Of a stretch of 38,368 nucleotides of DNA, positions 9,021 through 18,546 are shown piece after piece. The stretch's first letter is position 1. Each line of letters begins with the position of its first letter. The position numbers and the translations under genes are program-made. The notes below the pieces were generated by a model, which did no database searches, was not told the origin of the DNA, and saw only the letters and a list, made by a program, of their open reading frames with translations. The stretch is from an uncultured Verrucomicrobiota bacterium. Its GTDB lineage: Bacteria > Verrucomicrobiota > Verrucomicrobiia > Palsa-1439. The stretch is taken from positions 1-38,368 of the forward strand of contig CAINDI010000176.1 in NCBI GenBank assembly GCA_903847335.1, written 5' to 3'.

Positions 9021-11153
9021 ATGAAACATATTATCACCGGTCTACTTCTGCTTATTGCAACCCAACTCCACGCCGCCGGGAAACCGTTTGAAGTATTTGG
9101 CATTGGCGGCGGGGGTGGCATGTTAACACCGTCGGTCTCACCACAAGACCCGAATCTAATGTTTATCTCCTGCGACATGGGCGGCGTTTATCGCTCCACG
9201 GATAGCGGCAAACACTGGACCATGCTTCACTGGCAACAATTGAACAGCAGTTGTGTATGTCGCCCCCTCTTCGTCGGCGACGCCATTCTCTGGGTTAGTG
9301 GCTCAACGCCCAAGATTAGTCACGATAAAGGAGCAACATGGCAGGAATTATTATCAACGAAAACCTTACCCTGGAAAGGTCAAGTCATCCGCATGGCAGC
9401 TGACCCCACCGATTCCTCGGTACTCCTCTTCGGCACTGATGCTTTTGAGTTATGGCGCTCAACGGATGCCGGTAAGACTTGGACACTGAGTCGCTCCGGT
9501 AAAGTACATGCGATTTTTGGGCTAGGTAAAAAACTTTACGCCGCCGTGGAAAAAGCCTTTTTAATCAGCACCGATAAAGGCGCCACTTGGGAAGAAATCA
9601 ATCTTAGTACCTCTTTACCGGAGGCCAAGGAACATACTTTTCTCAGCTTGACCGGTGGTTCAGCAAACGGTGTCACCGTCCTCTTTGGCTCGGTTTACAA
9701 CGTCGGAATATTGCAATCGCTCGACGAGGGACGGACTTGGAAGAAGGTGGATCAATCCCGCGACTGCAATACGGTGTTGATGGCGACCAATCAGACCCGC
9801 GTGGTCTATGCCGCTCAAACTGGAGGATATCAAGGGGCCTCACACATGTTCCGGACCCGCGACGGCGGCACGACTTGGGAAGATTGCTTCCAGATGCACA
9901 GTCCGAAATCCAATGTGCAGCTAACGTGGCTCCAGACTGAACTCAAATGGGGAACACTGATTTCACCATTCGGCGCCGCGAATTCACTGACGGATCCCAA
10001 GGTGGCGTTTATTAGTACACAGAGCGATTTTTACAGCACGCGCGATGGCGGCGATTCGTGGCAACAGATGCAAAATGAGCAAGTTGCGACCCACCGGTAT
10101 CGCGGGATCGGCTTAGAGGTGACCGGTAGCTGGCAATTTCTACTGGATCCGCTCGATAAAAACCGCCGCTACATCGCCTTCACTGACATCGGATTTCTCC
10201 GGAGTACAGACCGAGGTGAAACGTGGAGTCATTCCGCAAAAGGTTGTCCATGGGGCAACACTTTTTATCAAGTAGTTTTTGACCCCGCGATTTCGAGCCG
10301 GATGTATGCCGCCACCAGTTCCCGGCATGATATTCCCAATTGGACAGCCGTTGCTCCTCTCAAGCCGGGTCCGAATGCAAGGGGTGGCATATGTATTTCG
10401 GACGATGCGGGCGTCACTTGGAAACCGTCGACCAATGGGCTGCCCTTGTTGCCCTGCACCTCTATCTGTCTCGACCCACGGGATTCCAAAACGATTTACA
10501 CCACCGTCTACGAAGGGGGCTGCTACAAATCTGTCGATGGCGGACAAACTTGGGTGAATAAATCCACCGGACTTGGTAACCCGGGAAACCTTCACGCTTA
10601 TAAAGTCTTCGTTCACCCCAAGACCGGTGATGTGTATTGTAGCATCACCGCCTTCCGGATAAACGGTAATGAGTTCCCGGTACCCGGTGGATTGTGGAAG
10701 TCGACTAACGGCGGCGATTCATGGATTGACCTCACGCATAACCTCGAACTGCACTGGCCGGGTGGATTCGCCGTCAATCCGAATGATCCAAATATTATTT
10801 ATTTAGCCGCCGCGACCATTGCCGGTGGCCCAGAAGGTGGGATTTATGCGACGCGCGATGGTGGTAAAACATGGAAGCGCCTTCTCAAGGATGCAGATTT
10901 TGCCGCCATCGGAGGGCGCGCTTATGTGCATGCCTTCTACGTCAACCTGGACCCAACCAACCCCGACCATGTCTATCTCGGCACTGTTGGGCATGGCTTG
11001 TGGGTAAGTTTGGACGCTGGTAAAACGTGGAAGCAAATCAATGGACTGCCGTTCGCCGAACCCACCAACGTTACATTCGATCCCGAGAATGCCGATCTCA
11101 TGTATGTCTGCACTTGGGGCGGCGGCACTTGGCATGGTCCGCGATTACCGTAG
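9021..11153 (+). CDS. Secreted Asp-box (BNR) beta-propeller protein, GH74-like, copy 1
   Basis: The 710-residue protein has a signal peptide (residues 1-18, cleavage near LHA-A) and about 13 Asp-box motifs of the type S/T-x-D-x-G-x-T-W (STDAGKTW, STDKGATW, TRDGGDSW, SVDGGQTW). This fits two seven-bladed propellers, as in GH74 xyloglucanases and sialidase/VPS10-like proteins. The start GIGGGGG...CDMGGVYRSTD resembles the GH74 N-terminus, where the Asp of TDxGGxYR is a catalytic residue; here it is D52. A second GH74-like motif, TDIGFLRS, has D389. The Asp pair as catalytic residues is inference. A strong Shine-Dalgarno (AAAAGGAAAT) precedes ATG 9021. It heads a plus-strand run and is followed 36 nt later by a close paralogue. 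Its likely role is cleaving or binding an extracellular glycan; substrate unknown. Confidence 0.85.
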   Translation: MKHIITGLLLLIATQLHAAGKPFEVFGIGGGGGMLTPSVSPQDPNLMFISCDMGGVYRSTDSGKHWTMLHWQQLNSSCVCRPLFVGDAILWVSGSTPKISHDKGATWQELLSTKTLPWKGQVIRMAADPTDSSVLLFGTDAFELWRSTDAGKTWTLSRSGKVHAIFGLGKKLYAAVEKAFLISTDKGATWEEINLSTSLPEAKEHTFLSLTGGSANGVTVLFGSVYNVGILQSLDEGRTWKKVDQSRDCNTVLMATNQTRVVYAAQTGGYQGASHMFRTRDGGTTWEDCFQMHSPKSNVQLTWLQTELKWGTLISPFGAANSLTDPKVAFISTQSDFYSTRDGGDSWQQMQNEQVATHRYRGIGLEVTGSWQFLLDPLDKNRRYIAFTDIGFLRSTDRGETWSHSAKGCPWGNTFYQVVFDPAISSRMYAATSSRHDIPNWTAVAPLKPGPNARGGICISDDAGVTWKPSTNGLPLLPCTSICLDPRDSKTIYTTVYEGGCYKSVDGGQTWVNKSTGLGNPGNLHAYKVFVHPKTGDVYCSITAFRINGNEFPVPGGLWKSTNGGDSWIDLTHNLELHWPGGFAVNPNDPNIIYLAAATIAGGPEGGIYATRDGGKTWKRLLKDADFAAIGGRAYVHAFYVNLDPTNPDHVYLGTVGHGLWVSLDAGKTWKQINGLPFAEPTNVTFDPENADLMYVCTWGGGTWHGPRLP

Positions 11154-11189
11154 GCAATTAACCCAATGAAAACACCCCAGAAAGGCCTT

Positions 11190-13316
11190 ATGAAACAGAT
11201 TCTCACCGCTCTTCTACTTCTGACTACAACCCAACTCCACGCAGCGGAAAAACCATTTGAAGTGGTCGGCATCGGCGGTGCCGGCGGAATGTTTACTCCG
11301 GCGGTTTCGCCACAAGATCCAAACCTAATGTTTATCTCCTGCGATATGGGCGGCGTTTATCGCTCCACCGATGGCGGCAAACATTGGGCGATGCTCCATT
11401 GGCGGCAATTGAATACTAGCCTCGCGTGTCGCCCACTATTCGTCGGCGATGCCATCCTCTGGATTAGTGGACCAACGCCCAAGATTAGCCGAGATAAAGG
11501 AGCAACATGGCAGGAATTATTATCAACGAAAACCTTACCCTGGAAAGGTCAAGTCATCCGCATGGCTGCCGATTCCACCGATTCGGCAGTGCTCCTTTTT
11601 GGAACTGACGCCAGTGAGTTGTGGCGGTCAACCGATACTGGCAAAACCTGGAGACTGAGCCGCTCCGGTAAAGTGCATGCGATTTTGGGGCTGGGCAAAA
11701 AACTCTATGCCGCCGTGGATAAGGCCTTTTTTATCAGCACCGACAAAGGCGACACTTGGGAAGAAATCAATCTGGGAGCTTCCGTACCGGAGGCCAAGGA
11801 ACAAACATTTCTCAGCTTGACCGGTGGTTCAGCAAACGGTGTCACCGTCCTCTTTGGCTCGATTGCTGACGTTGGCATGCTCCGGTCACTCGATGAAGGA
11901 AAGACTTGGAAACTCGTCGATACTGCCTGGGGTTGCACTGAAGTGGTAATGGCAGAGAATCAAACCAAAATCGTCTATGCGGCTCAAACAGACTCCAGTG
12001 AAGCCCGGTTTATGTACCGGACACAGGATGGTGGTGAGACTTGGAAGGATTGCTTCCGGATGAAGGGAAGACGCAATGTGCAGCCTTCTTGGGTTCAGAC
12101 CGAACTTATATGGGGATATTATTTTTCACGCTTTGGTGTGAGTGTTTCGGCGACTGATGCGAAGATTGCACTTCTCAGCACGCAGGGCGATTTTTACCTC
12201 ACCCGCGATGGCGGCGATTCATGGCAGCAGATGATGAATGAAGTGGTGGCACCAAAACTTTACCGGTGTACAGGGCTAGAAGTGACAAGCTGCTGGAAAT
12301 TCTTATTTGATCCATTCGACAAAAACCGGCGGTACATTAACTATACCGATATTGGTTTTACTCGCAGCACGGACCAGGGTGAAACATGGAGTTGGTCCGC
12401 CCAAGGCTGCCCGTGGTACAACACTTTCTATGAAGTCATTTTTGATCCGGTGGTTCCGGGTCGGATGTACGCAGCCACTAGCTCGCGCCACGATATTCCC
12501 AACTGGACAGCCATTGCGGCTCTCAAACCCGGTCCAAACTCAATGGGTGGCGTCTGTATTTCAGAGGATGCGGGGGCGACTTGGAAACCTTTGAATAAGG
12601 GACTGCCGCTACTGCCGTGTACTTCAATTTGTCGCGACCCACGTGAACTACAAACGCTCTACACCACACTGTACGAAGGTGGTTGCTACAAGTCTGTGGA
12701 TGGTGGTTTGACTTGGACGAACAAATCCACCGGCTTGGGTAATCCGGGTAACCTGCACGCCTACAAAGTTTTTGTCCATCCCAAGACCGGTGAAGTGTAT
12801 TGCAGTATTACCGCCTTTCGGAAGAACGGAAATGAATATCCGGTGCCCGGTGGTTTATGGAAATCCTCTAATGGCGGCGATTCATGGATTGATCTCACGC
12901 AAGATCTCAAGCTCCACTGGCCAGCCGGATTCGCTGTGAATCCAAACGATCCCAATGTTATTTATATTGCTGCCGCCAGCATTAAAGGTGGACTCGAAGG
13001 CGGGATTTATGCGACGCGCGACGGTGGTAAAACATGGAAGCGCCTCCTTAAAGATGAAGACTTTTTTTCCACTGGCGGACTTCCATACGTGCAGGCGTTT
13101 CACGTCAATCTCGAACCGGGACATCCGGACCATGTTTACCTCAGCACCGGCACACACGGTTTGTGGGTGAGCCTGAACGATGGTCAAACATGGCAGCGCC
13201 TGGAAGGATTACCTTTCATCAGCGTGAATAATGTAACCTTTGATCCAGACAATGCCGACCTCATGTACGTCGCTACATTTGGCGGTGGCGTCTGGCGCGG
13301 CCCACGCCTCCCATAG
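11190..13316 (+). CDS. Secreted Asp-box (BNR) beta-propeller protein, GH74-like, copy 2
   Basis: This 708-residue protein is a tandem paralogue of the preceding gene, collinear over its full length with the same Asp-boxes (STDGGKHW, STDTGKTW, STDKGDTW, TRDGGETW, SVDGGLTW) and the same candidate residues (D52 in CDMGGVYRS; the Asp of YTDIGFTRS). I chose ATG 11190 because AAAGG lies just upstream and the signal peptide MKQILTALLLL then aligns with copy 1. An in-frame ATG at 11166 has no ribosome site. Two DNA patches (11493-11566 and 11808-11861) are identical to copy 1 (9324-9397 and 9639-9692), while surrounding codons differ widely. Eight nt separate it from the GH1 gene. Confidence 0.84.
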   Translation: MKQILTALLLLTTTQLHAAEKPFEVVGIGGAGGMFTPAVSPQDPNLMFISCDMGGVYRSTDGGKHWAMLHWRQLNTSLACRPLFVGDAILWISGPTPKISRDKGATWQELLSTKTLPWKGQVIRMAADSTDSAVLLFGTDASELWRSTDTGKTWRLSRSGKVHAILGLGKKLYAAVDKAFFISTDKGDTWEEINLGASVPEAKEQTFLSLTGGSANGVTVLFGSIADVGMLRSLDEGKTWKLVDTAWGCTEVVMAENQTKIVYAAQTDSSEARFMYRTQDGGETWKDCFRMKGRRNVQPSWVQTELIWGYYFSRFGVSVSATDAKIALLSTQGDFYLTRDGGDSWQQMMNEVVAPKLYRCTGLEVTSCWKFLFDPFDKNRRYINYTDIGFTRSTDQGETWSWSAQGCPWYNTFYEVIFDPVVPGRMYAATSSRHDIPNWTAIAALKPGPNSMGGVCISEDAGATWKPLNKGLPLLPCTSICRDPRELQTLYTTLYEGGCYKSVDGGLTWTNKSTGLGNPGNLHAYKVFVHPKTGEVYCSITAFRKNGNEYPVPGGLWKSSNGGDSWIDLTQDLKLHWPAGFAVNPNDPNVIYIAAASIKGGLEGGIYATRDGGKTWKRLLKDEDFFSTGGLPYVQAFHVNLEPGHPDHVYLSTGTHGLWVSLNDGQTWQRLEGLPFISVNNVTFDPDNADLMYVATFGGGVWRGPRLP

Positions 13317-13324
13317 GAACGACT

Positions 13325-14683
13325 ATGAAGTTTCCCAAAAACTTCCTCTGGGGCGCAGCTGCCTCAGCTTTCCAAACCGAGGGGGCTTGGCGCGCGAACG
13401 GCAAAGGGTTGTCCAACTGGGACCTCTTCTGCCGCATCCCCGGCAAGATTAAGGGCGGCGACGATGGGCGCATTTCCATCGACCACTACCACCGCTACAA
13501 ATCCGACATTGCCTTGATGGCCAAATGCGGCTTGCAGACCTATCGCCTTTCAATCTCATGGCCTCGCGTACTCCCGCACGGCGCCGGCAAACCCAATCCC
13601 AAAGGGCTGGCCTTTTATGACCGGCTCATTGACACCTTTCTCGCCAACGGCATCCGGCCGTTTGTGAACCTGCATCATTGGGATATGCCCGAGGCACTCG
13701 ACCGGAAAGGTGGCTGGCGCAACCGGGATGTCGTGCAGGCTTTTGCCGATTACGCTGGACTCATGTCCGACCGTCTCTCCGACCGTGTGCAAGACTGGAT
13801 TACCTTCAATGAAATCAAGCATATCTACGAAGGGTGCTATCAGGGCGGTTGGAATGCGCCTGGCCTACTGCTCTCTCCACAGGTCAACAATCAGGTGCTA
13901 CACAATGTGCATCTGGCACATGGACTGGCTGTCCAAGCCCTCCGCGCCCACGCCCGGCAGAAGATTTCCGCCGGCCTGGTACACGCCTTCTGGCTACGCC
14001 TGCCCTTGGACGAACAGAACCTACGTGACGTGGTGGCCGCAGAGCACTGCTTCCGGGACAAGAACGCCCTACTCTTTGATCCACTCTACAAGGGGCGCTA
14101 CCCAGACAATGCCTGGAAACCTGGCGAGGAACCAGAGATTCTCAACGACGACATGCGCCACATCTCGACACCGCTCGATTTCTTTGGCCTCAATTGCTAC
14201 TCCGGATTTCACGTTACGGCCGACGACTCCCCTATCGGCTACCGCGAGGTCATGCCGGCGTTCGGCACACCATGCAACACGCTGGGGTGGCCAATCCTGC
14301 CAAACTCCATGTACTGGGCCATCAAACACGTCTGGGATAACTACCCAGTGAAACGACTGAACATCTCGGAAAACGGCTATGCCGGCGTGGATGTCGTCAC
14401 ACATGACGGACGGGTGCACGATGAAGACCGCATCCGCTACCTCTCCGCTCACATTCGCGAGATGCAGCGGGCCATGCAGGAAGGCTACAGCGTGGACGGC
14501 TACTTTGTGTGGTCGTTCTTCGACAACTTTGAATGGTGCCACGGGTACAGCCAGCGACTTGGTCTGGTGTACGTTGACTACCCGACACAACGCCGCATCT
14601 CTAAGGACAGCTTCGATTTCTACCGCGATCTCATCCGCACACGGCACTTACCGGAGACCGCAAAAAAAGATCGACATGTATGA
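13325..14683 (+). CDS. GH1 family beta-glucosidase, cytoplasmic
   Basis: At 452 residues it has the usual GH1 length. The N-terminal GH1 signature (NFLWGAAASAFQTEG, then GKGLSNWD) is intact, the acid/base Glu is E163 in WITFNE, and the nucleophile is E349 in ISENGY. The C-terminal substrate region VWSFFDNFEW is typical. There is no signal peptide, so it should cleave imported beta-glucosides in the cytoplasm. AGGA, overlapping the stop of the upstream propeller gene, serves as ribosome site, which implies translation in the same transcript. The gene looks visibly more G+C-rich than its neighbours and contains no ACCGGT. A relic of a third propeller gene begins 10 nt after its stop, so it seems to have entered or replaced part of a propeller gene array. 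Aryl-glucosidase or beta-galactosidase specificity cannot be excluded. Confidence 0.93.
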   Translation: MKFPKNFLWGAAASAFQTEGAWRANGKGLSNWDLFCRIPGKIKGGDDGRISIDHYHRYKSDIALMAKCGLQTYRLSISWPRVLPHGAGKPNPKGLAFYDRLIDTFLANGIRPFVNLHHWDMPEALDRKGGWRNRDVVQAFADYAGLMSDRLSDRVQDWITFNEIKHIYEGCYQGGWNAPGLLLSPQVNNQVLHNVHLAHGLAVQALRAHARQKISAGLVHAFWLRLPLDEQNLRDVVAAEHCFRDKNALLFDPLYKGRYPDNAWKPGEEPEILNDDMRHISTPLDFFGLNCYSGFHVTADDSPIGYREVMPAFGTPCNTLGWPILPNSMYWAIKHVWDNYPVKRLNISENGYAGVDVVTHDGRVHDEDRIRYLSAHIREMQRAMQEGYSVDGYFVWSFFDNFEWCHGYSQRLGLVYVDYPTQRRISKDSFDFYRDLIRTRHLPETAKKDRHV

Positions 14684-14693
14684 CTATGACTGT

Positions 14694-14811
14694 AAATCAA
14701 TGGACTGCCGTTCGCCTACCCCACCAACGTTACATTCAATCCCGAGAATGCCAATCTCATGTATGTCTGCACTTAGGCGACAGTCCTTGGCGCGCCCCGC
14801 GACTACCGTAG
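14694..14811 (+). pseudogene. 3' relic of a third Asp-box propeller gene
   Basis: This 118-bp stretch matches the last codons of propeller copy 1 (11035-11153). About the first 75 bases differ at only a few positions. The TGG of CTWGGG has become a TAG stop, one base is missing shortly after, and the ending still reads WRAPRLP-stop in the shifted frame, like WHGPRLP and WRGPRLP of the two intact copies. There is no start and no upstream part, so it is a dead remnant. It lies between the GH1 stop and the SGNH gene and marks a third copy that was lost or replaced. Confidence 0.85.
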
Positions 14812-14842
14812 AACTTAAACCAAAAGAAAAATAGGTATCAAA

Positions 14843-17032
14843 ATGATAAACAACAAAACTCTTCGAAGATTAATTTTACTCGGTGGACTATTGCTGCCGG
14901 CAAAAACAGTACCGGTGGTGGCGGAACCGAGTGCACAATATTTTCCGATTGGCACCAATCAAATCATCGAGATAATTGGCGATAGCATTGGCGGACCAGG
15001 GCAAATTTACCCAATGATTGAGCAGGCACTACCGGCGCGTCGGTTATTCGGCCTTGGGGCCAGTTGCGGCGGCAATACCTTACGCGACGCCTTAGGTAGA
15101 CTTGATCGCGATGCGATGCGCACCGATCTTGATTCAGGTGCCGACGTCAACTGGTACATCACCATGTTCGGTGCAAATGACGCCGCCCTATTCGACGCAC
15201 AAGGTTTCGAGGCAAATTACCGACGATTGATTGAAATAATTAAACGAAGGACACACGCACATCTCACCCTAGTCGCAACGCCCTGCTTTACGCCAGCGGA
15301 GAACAAGGCCAACAAACGCCTCAGTGAATTTGCAGATGTCGTAGCAAAACTAGGCCGGGAATACAGCTTAGCAACGGTCGACCTTTACCATCCGTGTCTC
15401 GAACAATTTAATGCAAATAGCGGCACGCCGTTTATGAAAGACAGCATCCATCCGGCAGCAGCCGGTCACAAGTTTATGGCCGAAACATTTCTGAAACAAT
15501 TTAACTTCTACGGGCTTTCCGAGCAAGTGGAGGTTGATCTTGCCACGCTGAAAACAACCGGAACAACCGGCTGCGATGCAACGATTGCAAAGACGGACGA
15601 CGGCTTGACATTGACACTTGTGAATCGCTGGGATTTTAAACGCAAAATTGGACTCGTGCTCCATGATGCAGAAAAGTTCGATATTTTTGACGCGACCGGC
15701 ACAAAACTGGACATACAAAATGGCCGGGCAATTCCAGAGCTACCGGAGCCATCTGGATTACTTCTGACCGATCTTGCAGCAATCCGCAGCGACACAACTA
15801 CCCCAGCCAATGCACAACGGTTAGCTGGAGAAATTGAGACTGAAGCGCAACGAAGTCGGGTGTTAAAATTACGACTCTTACCGAAAAATGTAACAGCAGT
15901 AGCTGTGAAGGAGTCCGAATCGGTTTCAATTTTCGAAAAAGCTATTGAACTCGCAAATCTTGCGAAGTCAAATACAAATGCCCAGCGCTTCGTTGATCAA
16001 TTTACCGATTTACGCGTTAACTTCCTCAAAGAACGTTTCCCAAAAACAGCGGGAAGCTACGCACTGCGCGATTTATACGGAGTCACTCGTGTGGGCGATG
16101 CCGCAGCGAAACCAATCGAACGCTTTGAAGTTGTTTTCATTAATCATGAGGCCCCCAACGCCAGCGGCGAAATTCGGATTGCCGCAACGCCTAAAGGCTG
16201 GAATGTCAAAGCGGTAACTCCGACGACATTTACCGGTCTCATACGTGGTCAACGTTTTACAGTTGAATTTGAGCTTACCGGCGAAGAAACGTGCACTTGG
16301 CAAGGTGAAATGTTGGTCGCCGCTAACTTCAAACTTTCAGGAAATTCGCAGCCGGTCAAACAAGCGGTTGTTCAGCTTTTTTCGCCGTGGCTTGGCATTG
16401 GCACTTTTTGTGACACGAAGGAAAGGGAAACCGCTTCAATTGAGGAAAAGTTCGCGGTGATCTATCCACCGGAAAAGACCATTGATCCAGCGGCGACCTT
16501 TACAAGGTTTGACGGAAAGGCACTACACTGGCAGGCTTTCCGGTCCTTCTATTCCCATCCGGGCGTCGATCGCTCAGGACAGATTCAATGGATTGAAAAC
16601 GGAATGCGGACCAACGGAAAGGGCGGAAAGGTTTTTGACCCATGGAAACCGGCCGGCGTCCTTTACATCGCGAAATGGGTTTATTCGCCGGTGGAGCGTG
16701 ATGTAAAACTCTTACCGGTCTTTTCGAGTCGCGCAGCGAAACTCTGGCTCAACGGAACAGCAATCATCAACGCAATTACGCTAGATATAAAAGTGTGGCG
16801 AGAAACCGAAACCGGAATGAACTGGACAGCATGGAATAAAACAGAATATTACACTCGCAAAACAGTGGATGCTCATCTCATTAAAGGCTGGAACTCCATC
16901 CTCTTTAAACTTGTCAGCAATTCACGCCCGTCAGATACTGACGATATATTTGATCTAAAAATCTTTAGTACCAGTAACAACCTCATTCCCGATCTACTTG
17001 GAAGCTGTTTCCCACCGGCTGTACCGAAATAA
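14843..17032 (+). CDS. Secreted SGNH/GDSL hydrolase with C-terminal beta-sandwich region
   Basis: The 729-residue protein starts with an N-terminal export signal (hydrophobic LILLGGLLLPA, cleavage near residue 27). The SGNH blocks are present: GDS with nucleophile S48, Gly in GASCGG (about 72-77), N112 in FGAND, and D200/H203 in DSIHP. Residues 220-330 look like a small beta domain. Residues 430-500 resemble an NPCBM- or Ig-like segment. Residues 560-720, with KLWLNGT and KGWNSILFKL, look like a jelly-roll often attached to bacterial glycan enzymes. SGNH enzymes remove acetyl or other ester groups, so a carbohydrate esterase acting with the neighbouring glycosidases is the best guess; the substrate is not visible. 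The ribosome site is weak (ATAGGTATC). Confidence 0.82.
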   Translation: MINNKTLRRLILLGGLLLPAKTVPVVAEPSAQYFPIGTNQIIEIIGDSIGGPGQIYPMIEQALPARRLFGLGASCGGNTLRDALGRLDRDAMRTDLDSGADVNWYITMFGANDAALFDAQGFEANYRRLIEIIKRRTHAHLTLVATPCFTPAENKANKRLSEFADVVAKLGREYSLATVDLYHPCLEQFNANSGTPFMKDSIHPAAAGHKFMAETFLKQFNFYGLSEQVEVDLATLKTTGTTGCDATIAKTDDGLTLTLVNRWDFKRKIGLVLHDAEKFDIFDATGTKLDIQNGRAIPELPEPSGLLLTDLAAIRSDTTTPANAQRLAGEIETEAQRSRVLKLRLLPKNVTAVAVKESESVSIFEKAIELANLAKSNTNAQRFVDQFTDLRVNFLKERFPKTAGSYALRDLYGVTRVGDAAAKPIERFEVVFINHEAPNASGEIRIAATPKGWNVKAVTPTTFTGLIRGQRFTVEFELTGEETCTWQGEMLVAANFKLSGNSQPVKQAVVQLFSPWLGIGTFCDTKERETASIEEKFAVIYPPEKTIDPAATFTRFDGKALHWQAFRSFYSHPGVDRSGQIQWIENGMRTNGKGGKVFDPWKPAGVLYIAKWVYSPVERDVKLLPVFSSRAAKLWLNGTAIINAITLDIKVWRETETGMNWTAWNKTEYYTRKTVDAHLIKGWNSILFKLVSNSRPSDTDDIFDLKIFSTSNNLIPDLLGSCFPPAVPK

Positions 17033-17062
17033 TGCTGATAGAAAAATGTGCGAGAAAAATTT

Positions 17063-18514
17063 ATGACTAAACCTCCAGAAATAGGCAAAACTAATGAAGC
17101 AGTGAACGCTCATGACCGTAAAATCTACACTTGCGGCACATTGCGCTATACGATTTTCGGCCTGTTTATGTTGTTCTTTTGGCTGCTCTGGGGCGACTTT
17201 GTCTCCAGTCTCCTCGATGTAAACATTCCAAATATCCTACCCTTAAAGCTTAAAGATCTAGGGGCTGACGACACTACGCTAATGATTCTGAATAAAACCC
17301 TTGCGTATGGTATCACCTTTGCCTTTGCCCCGATGGTGAGTTTTAAGAGCGACCGGCATCGTGGTCGCTGGGGTCGTCGAATGCCGTTCTTGCTCTGGTC
17401 GACACCGTTTGTCGGGCTCTTCATGGTACTAATCGGCTGCTATGGCAATATCGTCCACTTCTTCATGGGCGACGCACAACAAGTCGTCGTCCTAGGATTG
17501 ACGCTCAGTCGACAACTATTGACACTCGTAGTGTTTGGCGCGTTGTTCGTTGGTTTTGATTTTGCCAACATTTTTGTCGGCACAGTTTATTATTACCTAT
17601 TTAACGACGTGGTGCCGGAGCAGTTCCTCTCGCGGTTTCTCTCATTATTCCGAATCGTAGGCCTTCTCGCTGGCATGCTCTATAATAAGTTTATTTTCCC
17701 TCATGCTCTCGAACACTTTCGATTCATTTTCGTAGCGGGCGGCATCGCCTATGCGGTGGGCTTTCTACTCATGTGCTTTTTCGTTAAAGAAGGCGACTAC
17801 CCGCCACCACCGGAGAACATTGATAAACGCACCGGCCTGCTTTCCTCAATAAAAACGTTTAGAAAGGAGTGTTTTACTCATCGATTTTATTGGTATTTTT
17901 TTCTGACAAGTGCGTGTTTTTTCGTCTCGTACCAATCTGGCGTCTACTCAGTGATTCGGAACCGGGACTCACTCGGATTAACATTAAAGCAATTGGGAAA
18001 TATGGCGTTTTATATCGCGCCAGTGAGCTTAGCACTCCAATATCCAGCTGGTTGGTTGGCTGATAAATATAATCCGATTCGCGTGTATATGATTTCCACC
18101 TTAATCTGCCTCTTTAGCAACATAGCCCAATGCATCTTCATCTTCCGCGATTTCGGACCTGCAACAAATCTCGTTCTTATGTATTGCATGGCACTTCTTT
18201 TCATGCCGTTCAATGCTGTAAGTGGCGCAGCGGAAATACCCATGTATATGCGTGTGCTACCGAAGGAGCGCTATGGTCAGTTCTGTGCGGCAAATGCCAT
18301 GCTTAGAAGTCTTGCTATGATCTTCGGCAGTATCGGAGCATCATTCTTCATGGATGCCTTGCGAATTCACTTTCACATGGATAATTGGCGCTACCGCTAC
18401 TACCCAGTTTGGATGTTTTTTTTCCAAGCCATTGCAGTCGTCTTTATGTTCTTAATGTACCGGGAATGGAAGCGCTTAGGCGGTAACAAAGCGTACAAAC
18501 CGCCGGAAGTTTGA
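17063..18514 (+). CDS. Sugar:cation symporter of the GPH/MFS type
   Basis: This 483-residue integral membrane protein has about 12 hydrophobic segments, starting with GLFMLFFWLLWGDF. The loop SDRHRGRWGRRMPF between helices 2 and 3 is the hallmark of glycoside-pentoside-hexuronide symporters and SLC45-like sugar carriers. It should import a glycoside or small oligosaccharide with H+ or Na+ across the inner membrane, feeding the cytoplasmic GH1 enzyme encoded upstream. I prefer ATG 17063; an in-frame GTG at 17048 adds five residues and has no better ribosome site. It lies 30 nt after the SGNH gene. The substrate cannot be read from sequence. Confidence 0.85.
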   Translation: MTKPPEIGKTNEAVNAHDRKIYTCGTLRYTIFGLFMLFFWLLWGDFVSSLLDVNIPNILPLKLKDLGADDTTLMILNKTLAYGITFAFAPMVSFKSDRHRGRWGRRMPFLLWSTPFVGLFMVLIGCYGNIVHFFMGDAQQVVVLGLTLSRQLLTLVVFGALFVGFDFANIFVGTVYYYLFNDVVPEQFLSRFLSLFRIVGLLAGMLYNKFIFPHALEHFRFIFVAGGIAYAVGFLLMCFFVKEGDYPPPPENIDKRTGLLSSIKTFRKECFTHRFYWYFFLTSACFFVSYQSGVYSVIRNRDSLGLTLKQLGNMAFYIAPVSLALQYPAGWLADKYNPIRVYMISTLICLFSNIAQCIFIFRDFGPATNLVLMYCMALLFMPFNAVSGAAEIPMYMRVLPKERYGQFCAANAMLRSLAMIFGSIGASFFMDALRIHFHMDNWRYRYYPVWMFFFQAIAVVFMFLMYREWKRLGGNKAYKPPEV

Positions 18515-18546
18515 AAAAACTCTAGCTAAAACTTTACGGGGACAAT

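Noticed and set aside
10140-10616. Minus-strand frame of 158 codons inside propeller copy 1
   Set aside because: It lies opposite conserved Asp-box coding sequence, has no recognisable domain, and is a by-product of the sense-strand codons.
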